Below, piece by piece: positions 58,650 through 64,000 of a stretch of 64,000 bases of DNA. Origin of the DNA: Pseudomonas fluorescens NCIMB 11764 (lineage in GTDB: Bacteria; Pseudomonadota; Gammaproteobacteria; Pseudomonadales; Pseudomonadaceae); contig NZ_CP010945.1 of assembly GCF_000293885.2 (NCBI RefSeq), positions 6,468,001-6,532,000 of the forward strand, in the 5' to 3' direction. The notes under the pieces are model-generated. The model had not been told where the DNA came from and did not search any database. It saw only the letters and a program-made list of their open reading frames with translations. Positions within the stretch are counted from its first letter, which is position 1, and every line of letters begins with the position of its first letter. A program made the position numbers and the translations under genes.

Positions 58650-59189
58650 TCAATCGTCGGCGTTGGGATCGAGATCCGGGAACATGACTTCGGTGAACCC
58701 GAACTTGCTGAAGTCGGTAATCCGCGACGGATATAACCGGCCGATCAGGTGATCGCATTCGTGCTGCACCACACGGGCATGAAAGCCCTCAGCAATGCGC
58801 ACGACCGGCTCGCCCTTCGGGTCGAAACCTTCGTAGCGAATCTGCTGATAACGATTTACCGCGCCACGCAGGCCAGGCACCGACAGGCAGCCTTCGAAGC
58901 CCTCTTCCATCACCGGGCTCAACGGCGTGATCAGCGGATTGATCAGAATGGTCTGCGGCACCGCTTCGGCATCCGGGTAGCGTTCGCTGTGCTCGAAACC
59001 GAAGATCACCAGCTGCAGGTCGACCCCGATCTGCGGCGCCGCCAGGCCAACGCCACCGACGCTTTCCATGGTCTGGAACATGTCGTCGATCAGTTGCCAC
59101 AGCTCCGGGCTGTCGAACATTTCGGCGGGGACCGGCGGAGCGACACGCAGCAGGCGCTCGTCGCCCATTTTCAGGATTTCACGGATCAT
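58650..59189 (-). CDS. def: Peptide deformylase
   Basis: 179 residues. Three PDF motifs: [13 protein letters not shown] (motif 1), [11 protein letters not shown] with the metal Cys (motif 2) and QHECDHLIG with HExxH metal ligands (motif 3). It removes formyl from N-terminal methionine. This is a secondary def not linked to fmt. The start overlaps the stop of the BrkB gene by four bases (ATGA), so the pair is translationally coupled. Confidence 0.93.
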   Translation of the reverse strand: MIREILKMGDERLLRVAPPVPAEMFDSPELWQLIDDMFQTMESVGGVGLAAPQIGVDLQLVIFGFEHSERYPDAEAVPQTILINPLITPLSPVMEEGFEGCLSVPGLRGAVNRYQQIRYEGFDPKGEPVVRIAEGFHARVVQHECDHLIGRLYPSRITDFSKFGFTEVMFPDLDPNADD

Positions 59190-60142
59190 TTGATGACTTC
59201 GTCAGTGTTCGGCTTGATCGAGTGATCCCGACCCAGTCCCGAAACGTGGTGTTTATGTGCAGGGTCGAGCTCGCCGGGGACCTTTTCGCCAGGGCCCTTG
59301 CCTTCGTTCGACATGTGTTCGATCACCGCATTCATCTCCGCACCGAGCAACAGCACCGCCGCGGAAATATAGAAGTACAGCAACAGCACGATGATCGCGC
59401 CGATACTGCCATACATGGCGTTGTAGTCGGCGAAAGTCTTGACGTAGAACGCGAACCCCAGGGAAGCGACGATCCACACCGCCACCGCCAGCACCGAGCC
59501 GGGGGTGATGAAACGAAACTCTTGCTTGACGTCGGGCATGACGTAATAGATCAACGCCACCGCAATCATCATCAGGACAACGATGACTGGCCAGCGAGCA
59601 ATCGTCCAGACCGTGACAATGAACTCTTCCAGCCCGACCTGCGCAGCAATCCAGCCCATCACCTGCGGCCCGAGCACCATTAACGCGGCGGCGACCAGCA
59701 ACATGCCCGCAATGCCGATGGTGTAGATAATCGACAGCGGAAAACGCTTCCACGCAGGACGGCCCTCCACCACATCGTAGGCGGCGTTCATCGCGCTCAT
59801 CATCAGGCGCACGCCGGCCGAAGCCGTATACAGCGCGATGACGATACCGACCGACAGCAGGCCACCCTTGGATTGCTGGAGCTGGTCGATCACCGGGTTC
59901 ACCTGTTCCAGCGCCTGGGGCGGCAGGACCAGTTCCGATTGCAGACGCAGCCAGGAGAAGAAGTCCGGCAGGTGCAGGAAACCGATCAGGGCGATCAGGA
60001 ACAGGATGAAGGGAAACAGCGAAAACAGCATTTGATAGGCCAGTGCCGAGGCATAGGTCGACATCTCGTCGTCGACGAACTCGGTCACCGTGCGCACCAT
60101 GACACGGTGCAGGCGCAGGCCTTTCATGTGTGGGAAAAACAT
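59186..60142 (-). CDS. YihY/virulence factor BrkB-family membrane protein
   Basis: 318 residues with six transmembrane helices: [60 protein letters not shown]. The C-terminal tail is charged. The family is of unknown transport role despite the old RNase BN name. AAAGGAGA precedes the ATG. Coupled to def downstream. Confidence 0.9.
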   Translation of the reverse strand: MFFPHMKGLRLHRVMVRTVTEFVDDEMSTYASALAYQMLFSLFPFILFLIALIGFLHLPDFFSWLRLQSELVLPPQALEQVNPVIDQLQQSKGGLLSVGIVIALYTASAGVRLMMSAMNAAYDVVEGRPAWKRFPLSIIYTIGIAGMLLVAAALMVLGPQVMGWIAAQVGLEEFIVTVWTIARWPVIVVLMMIAVALIYYVMPDVKQEFRFITPGSVLAVAVWIVASLGFAFYVKTFADYNAMYGSIGAIIVLLLYFYISAAVLLLGAEMNAVIEHMSNEGKGPGEKVPGELDPAHKHHVSGLGRDHSIKPNTDEVIK

Positions 60143-60262
60143 TAGCGTCTCCTTTCGCCGCAGATTGGGTTGAAGTCGTGGCGACTCAGGGGCCGTTTTC
60201 TACATCAAAGTAGCCTACTTGGCGACTTTGAAACAATTTCAGTGTGCAAGTTCAGGCTGACA

Positions 60263-60288
60263 CAAAAACGGCCATCCGTGGATGGCCG
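60263..60288 (-). terminator. Terminator of the CsbD gene
   Basis: Minus-strand CGGCCATCC-AC-GGATGGCCG followed by TTTTTG, 25 bp after the CsbD stop. Confidence 0.88.
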
Positions 60289-60313
60289 CCTCTGATATTC
60301 ATCCAAGGCCGAA

Positions 60314-60505
60314 TCAAGCCTTGTCGATGCCTTTTTTGATCGCGTCCTTGGCTTTGCCCACTGCTTGCTGAGCTTCGCCTTTCCTTTCCTGCACCACGCC
60401 TTCGGCGCGCATTTTGTCGTTACCGGTGGCCTTGCCGACGCCTTGCTTGACGTTGCCGGCGGCTTCGTTGGCCATGCCTTTTACTTTATCGCCAGTGCTG
60501 CTCAT
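60314..60505 (-). CDS. CsbD-family stress protein
   Basis: 63 residues: MSSTGDKVKGMANEAAGNVK, QGVGKATGNDKMRAEGVVQE, the CsbD repeat pattern, ending KKGIDKA. Small abundant hydrophilic protein induced by stress in other bacteria; mechanism unknown. ATG at 60505 has GGAGAA upstream. Own terminator. Confidence 0.93.
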   Translation of the reverse strand: MSSTGDKVKGMANEAAGNVKQGVGKATGNDKMRAEGVVQERKGEAQQAVGKAKDAIKKGIDKA

Positions 60506-60705
60506 GGTGTTTCTCCTGTGAACAATTGAACGAGAAAAGTCGTTACACAAGAATTGACCGGAGCCGTTTGCGCGGAGTTTCATTTATTTTCCCGGCGACA
60601 TTTCATCGTTCCGTGCAGGTTGGGCTTTATGTTTGCCGAGCAACCCCCGAGAATGCGCAACGTATTCAGGCCGTGGCGCTGAAGATCCAATCCCGTAGGA
60701 ATGTT

Positions 60706-61083
60706 ATGAAACTCGATAAAAAGCAGGCCATTGCCCGCAGAAACCAGGAACTCGGCGGTGCTGTGCTTGGCGTCAACAACTGCCATTTCACCGAATTGAA
60801 CCGTAACCGCAACATCTGGTGGTTCGACATCCCGGTGGCACGCCTGGCCGTTGGTCAGTACGAATGGATCCACCTGCTGATGCACACACCGGACACCGAT
60901 GAACTGCTGCACCTGAAAGTGCCGACGGTGTTCCTGCGCGAGAAGCTCGAAGGGCTGGTCGTGCGTAACCAGGGCAAGCGCAAGGCTGCGTTAAGCCTGG
61001 AACTGAGTGCGGACAAGGATTCGTACTTGCAGGACATGCGCCCGGCGGGCACCCACGTCAATTTCGCGCCGTTCCGCCTGTAA
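60706..61083 (+). CDS. Conserved hypothetical protein
   Basis: 125 residues from ATG at 60706 (MKLDKKQAIARRNQELGGAV) with TAGGA upstream. Beta-rich pattern: NNCHFTELNRNRNIWWFDIP, EWIHLLMHTPDTDELLHLKV. No cysteine pair motif, signal peptide or membrane segment. It appears conserved in Pseudomonas by composition and start; function unknown. The frame opens earlier at 60526 but lacks a ribosome site there. Confidence 0.65.
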   Translation: MKLDKKQAIARRNQELGGAVLGVNNCHFTELNRNRNIWWFDIPVARLAVGQYEWIHLLMHTPDTDELLHLKVPTVFLREKLEGLVVRNQGKRKAALSLELSADKDSYLQDMRPAGTHVNFAPFRL

Positions 61084-61100
61084 CACCGATCGCAGACAAA

Positions 61101-61234
61101 CTGTGGCGAGGGAGCTTGCTCCCGCTGGGCTGCGAAGCGGCCCCAAATCAGGCGCCGCGATACTCCTGATGTATCTCCATCGCAGTGATCGCGGCTGCTG
61201 CGCAGCCGAGCGGGAGCAAGCTCCCTCGCCACAG
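61101..61234. repeat. REPIN, GAGCTTGCTCCCGC family
   Basis: CTGTGGCGAGGGAGCTTGCT faces AGCAAGCTCCCTCGCCACAG. Fourth member of this family in the window, with the least diverged arms. Confidence 0.92.
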
Positions 61235-61257
61235 AAGCCCGCCCCTATCGCTATAAA

Positions 61258-61287
61258 CAAAAAGCCCCGCATCTGCGGGGCTTTTTG
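61258..61287. terminator. Bidirectional terminator between the hypothetical gene and fadD1
   Basis: AAAAAGCCCCGCA and TGCGGGGCTTTTT form a 13-bp stem with a two-base loop, flanked by A-run and T-run, ending six bases before the fadD1 stop codon. Confidence 0.92.
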
Positions 61288-61292
61288 CTGGA

Positions 61293-62993
61293 TTACGCGG
61301 TGGCTTTCTTCGCGTTGATCTTCTTCAGCTCTTCATCACGCAATTCCCGCCGCAGGATCTTGCCAACGTTGGTGGTCGGCAACGCATCGCGGAACTCCAC
61401 CGCTTTCGGCACCTTGTAGCCGGTGACGTTGGCGCGCATATGCTCCATCACCTGCTCCTTGGTCAGCGTCACGCCCGGTTTGGCGACGATGAAAATCTTG
61501 ATCGCTTCGCCCGACTTCTCGTCCGGCACGCCGATGGCTGCGCATTGCAGTACGCCCGGCAGGGTCGCGAGCACGTCTTCGAGCTCATTCGGGTACACGT
61601 TGAAACCGGACACCAGAATCATGTCTTTCTTGCGATCGACGATGCGCATGTAGCCATCCGGCTGGATCAGCGCGATGTCACCAGTCTTCAACCAGCCTTC
61701 GCTGTCGAGGATTTCATCGGTGGCTTCCTGGCGCTGCCAGTAGCCTTTCATCACCTGCGGACCTTTCACACACAACTCGCCGATTTCGCCCATCGGCTGT
61801 TCAACGCCGGCATCGTCAATGATTTTGCACAGGGTCGACGGAACCGGAATACCGATGGTGCCGATCTGGATGTTCTGGATCGGGTTCACCGTCGCCACCG
61901 GGCTGGTTTCGGTCATGCCGTAACCTTCGCAGATGGCGCAGCCGGTGACCGCTTTCCAGCGCTCGGCCGCCGCCAGTTGCAGGGCCATGCCGCCGGACAG
62001 GGTGACTTTCAGCGCAGAGAAATCCAGTTTGCGGAAACCTTCGTTGTTGCACAGGGCAACGAACAGCGTGTTCAGGCCGACGAAACCGCTGAACTTCCAC
62101 TTCGACAGTTCCTTGACCATCGCCGGCAGGTCGCGCGGGTTGCTGATCAGGATGTTGTGGTTGCCGATCAGCATCATCGCCATGCAATGAAAGGTGAACG
62201 CGTAGATGTGGTACAGCGGCAGCGGCGTGATCAGGATCTCGCAGCCTTCGTTGAGGTTGGAACCCATCAGCGCCTTGCACTGCAGCATGTTGGCGACGAG
62301 GTTGCGATGGGTCAGCATGGCGCCCTTCGCCACGCCAGTGGTGCCGCCGGTGTATTGCAGCACCGCCACGTCACTGCTGGCCGGGTTGGCTTCAGCCACT
62401 GGCTGGCCATGGCCCTTGCTCAACACGTCGTTGAACTTGACGGCCTTGGGCAAGTGATACCCCGGGACCATCTTCTTCACGTACTTGATGACGCTATTGA
62501 TCAGCAGGCGCTTGAGCGGCGGCAACAGGTCCGCCACTTCAGTGACGATGACATGCTTGACGCCGGTTTTCGGCACGACGGTCTCGGCCAGGTGCGCCAT
62601 GTTGGCCAGGCAAACCAGGGCTTTGGCGCCGGAGTCGTTGAACTGGTGTTCCATTTCCCGCGCGGTGTACAGCGGGTTGGTATTGACCACGATCAGCCCG
62701 GCGCGAATGGCACCGAACACAGCGACCGGGTACTGCAAGACGTTGGGCAGCTGCACGGCGATTCGATCGCCCGGTTGCAAGTCGGTATGCTGTTGCAGGT
62801 AAGCGGCAAAGGCACCGGACAATTCGTACAGTTCACCGTAGGTAATTGTCTTGCCCAGGTTGCTGAATGCCGGTTTGTCGGCGAAGCGTTGGCAGGACTG
62901 TTTCAGCACTGCCTGAATATTCGGATACTCGTCCGGATTGATGTCGGCAGCAATCCCGGCAGGGTACTTATCCTTCCAGAAGTCTTCGATCAT
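61293..62993 (-). CDS. fadD1: Long-chain fatty acid:CoA ligase FadD1
   Basis: 566 residues. AMP-binding P-loop YTGGTTGVAKGAMLTHRN near 210, EGYGMTETSPVATVNP near 355, YMRIVDRKKDMILVSGFNVY near 440, and the final VGKILRRELRDEELKKIN with the catalytic lysine. The start MIEDFWKDKYPAGIAADINP matches Pseudomonas FadD1. It activates long-chain fatty acids for beta-oxidation. Paired with fadD2, 359 bp upstream. Confidence 0.95.
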   Translation of the reverse strand: MIEDFWKDKYPAGIAADINPDEYPNIQAVLKQSCQRFADKPAFSNLGKTITYGELYELSGAFAAYLQQHTDLQPGDRIAVQLPNVLQYPVAVFGAIRAGLIVVNTNPLYTAREMEHQFNDSGAKALVCLANMAHLAETVVPKTGVKHVIVTEVADLLPPLKRLLINSVIKYVKKMVPGYHLPKAVKFNDVLSKGHGQPVAEANPASSDVAVLQYTGGTTGVAKGAMLTHRNLVANMLQCKALMGSNLNEGCEILITPLPLYHIYAFTFHCMAMMLIGNHNILISNPRDLPAMVKELSKWKFSGFVGLNTLFVALCNNEGFRKLDFSALKVTLSGGMALQLAAAERWKAVTGCAICEGYGMTETSPVATVNPIQNIQIGTIGIPVPSTLCKIIDDAGVEQPMGEIGELCVKGPQVMKGYWQRQEATDEILDSEGWLKTGDIALIQPDGYMRIVDRKKDMILVSGFNVYPNELEDVLATLPGVLQCAAIGVPDEKSGEAIKIFIVAKPGVTLTKEQVMEHMRANVTGYKVPKAVEFRDALPTTNVGKILRRELRDEELKKINAKKATA

Positions 62994-63251
62994 GGAAGCC
63001 CACTCCTCAGCAACGCGAATTCAAATACCGCATTTTGATGCGGTTATTATTGGTGTTTGATTATGGGTGAGTCTGGCTGTTAAAGCCGCCGAGAGGTCCC
63101 AAAGCGCGCCGAGAGTAGCAGCTTTGCAAAGGGCCGACTAGAGCCAAAAGCGGCCTCTACAGTCACTTTTGTGACTCGAGAATAACAAGCGGTCATTTTA
63201 GAGCAATAATTCTATAAATCCCTGAAAGCCTTTAAAACCGCGCCATAAAAG

Positions 63252-63329
63252 CAAAAGATCGCAGCCTTCGGCAGCGCCTACGGAGGAATACGATTCCCTG
63301 CAGGCGCTGCCGAAGGCTGCGATCTTTTG
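63252..63329. repeat. Perfect 28-bp inverted repeat between fadD2 and fadD1
   Basis: Left arm 63252-63279 (CAAAAGATCGCAGCCTTCGG start) and right arm 63302-63329 are exact complements. Longer-stemmed copy of the 39993 repeat. The remaining 62994-63251 is AT-rich upstream sequence of fadD1 without a gene. Confidence 0.92.
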
Positions 63330-63352
63330 GGACCGCCCGGATCTATGACCGA

Positions 63353-64000
63353 TCAGGCGATATCCCGCAACTCCCGCCGCAGAATCTTGCCCACCGGCGT
63401 CATCGGCAACGACTCACGCAACACAATGTGCTTGGGGACTTTGTACGCCGTGAAGTTTTCCTTGCAGTAGGCCTTCAGCTCTTCAAGGCTGACCCCCGAC
63501 TCTCGCGCCACCACAAACAACTTCACCGCTTCGCCCGAACGTTCGTCCGGCACACCAATGACCGCGCAGTTGGCGACTTTCGGGTGAGCCATCACCACGT
63601 CTTCGATCTCGTTCGGGTACACGTTGAAACCCGAGACGATGATCATGTCTTTCTTGCGATCGACGATGCGCACAAAACCGTCCGGATCGATCACGGCGAT
63701 GTCGCCGGACTTGAACCAGCCTTCGGCATCCAGCACTTCGGCAGTGGCCTCGGGTTTCTGCCAGTAGCCCTTCATGATCTGCGGACCCTTGATGCACAGT
63801 TCGCCGCGCTCGCCCATTGGCTGCTCGACGCCTTCATCGTTGATGACTTTCAGCGTAGTGCCCGGCACCGGCAGGCCGACCGTGCCGATCCGCGATTTGT
63901 CGCCGTACGGGTTGGTGCACGCCACCGGCGAGGTTTCGGTCAAGCCATAGCCTTCGGTGATGCGGCACCCGGTCAGTTGCTCCCAGCGCTCCGCGGTGGC
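63353..64000 (-). CDS. fadD2: Long-chain fatty acid:CoA ligase FadD2 (5' part outside window)
   Basis: The last ~215 residues of a FadD paralogue: GYGLTETSPVACTNPYGDKS, KGYWQKPEATAEVLDAEG, FVRIVDRKKDMIIVSGFNVY and the terminal VGKILRRELRDIA. The codons continue beyond base 64000. It resembles fadD1 closely in this region but ends shorter, consistent with the tandem fadD2-fadD1 pair of Pseudomonas. Confidence 0.93.
   Translation of the reverse strand, partial: ATAERWEQLTGCRITEGYGLTETSPVACTNPYGDKSRIGTVGLPVPGTTLKVINDEGVEQPMGERGELCIKGPQIMKGYWQKPEATAEVLDAEGWFKSGDIAVIDPDGFVRIVDRKKDMIIVSGFNVYPNEIEDVVMAHPKVANCAVIGVPDERSGEAVKLFVVARESGVSLEELKAYCKENFTAYKVPKHIVLRESLPMTPVGKILRRELRDIA

Noticed and set aside
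61440..63038. 532-codon plus-strand frame over fadD1
   Set aside because: Antisense shadow of a full-length FadD; no recognisable protein pattern.

Overview
The window is chromosomal DNA of a Pseudomonas, most likely from the P. fluorescens group. This rests on the arginine block aotJQMOP-argR/aruC in its Pseudomonas arrangement, the tandem fadD1/fadD2 pair, Pseudomonas-type REP/REPIN palindromes of several families between genes, high-GC codon use, and small families typical of the genus (DUF2790, PACE efflux, BRO-N singletons, a giant DUF6543/LRR toxin-like protein). No rRNA, tRNA, CRISPR array or integrated prophage was seen. Almost everything is ordinary core or accessory metabolism, with a few islets of foreign character.

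Layout. 1-11.3 kb: arginine uptake and catabolism on the minus strand (aotJ, aotQ, aotM, aotO, aotP, argR, then aruC cut by the window edge), with a 4.7 kb plus-strand gene for a 1571-residue DUF6543/LRR protein wedged between argR and aruC. 12-17.1 kb: acetyl-CoA synthetase, a DUF2790 protein, a secreted protein of near-identical 13-residue repeats, and nrdB. 17.4-20.1 kb: an accessory islet with a BRO-N gene behind a structured leader, a convergent HNH nuclease and an unrecognised Cys/His protein. 20.1-30 kb: TSUP permease, AraC and XRE regulators, remnants of a HigBA-like toxin-antitoxin pair, amidase, a metallo-beta-lactamase-fold hydrolase with a divergent TetR regulator, a MASE2-GGDEF cyclase, and a LysR/CTP-synthase-like/monooxygenase cluster. 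30-39 kb: GlpQ-type phosphodiesterase, an IS481 element sitting inside a REP palindrome, a PepSY protein, a chemoreceptor, a ZntB-like channel and a Pit phosphate transporter. 38-46.7 kb: LysR/SDR and PACE/LysR divergent pairs, an ECF42-type sigma factor with its DGPF (YCII) protein and an NTF2-like protein, GNAT acetyltransferases, an FMN-binding protein and a LysE exporter. 46.8-51.4 kb: AlaC aminotransferase and the gluconate module gntT-gntK/gntR. 51.5-64 kb: small hypotheticals, two GSTs, a BdlA-like PAS-PAS receptor, def-BrkB, a CsbD protein and the fadD1/fadD2 pair (fadD2 cut by the window end).

How parts work together. ArgR is expected to control both aotJ and aruC; half-sites fitting TGTCGC-N8-AA occur upstream of each. 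GntR appears to control gntT, gntK and itself through three copies of an AGCGCTA-type operator. Several metabolic genes face divergent regulators with candidate operators in the shared gap: a TetR palindrome at 25509 and an AACGCCAAT direct repeat at 28924. No complete new multi-gene system is evident. The most unusual items are the LRR protein with a duplicated module and no visible NEL ligase domain, the 39-bp repeat gene, the BRO-N leader hairpins, the dying toxin-antitoxin pair, and the IS481 insertion whose transposase stop codon lies in its duplicated target.
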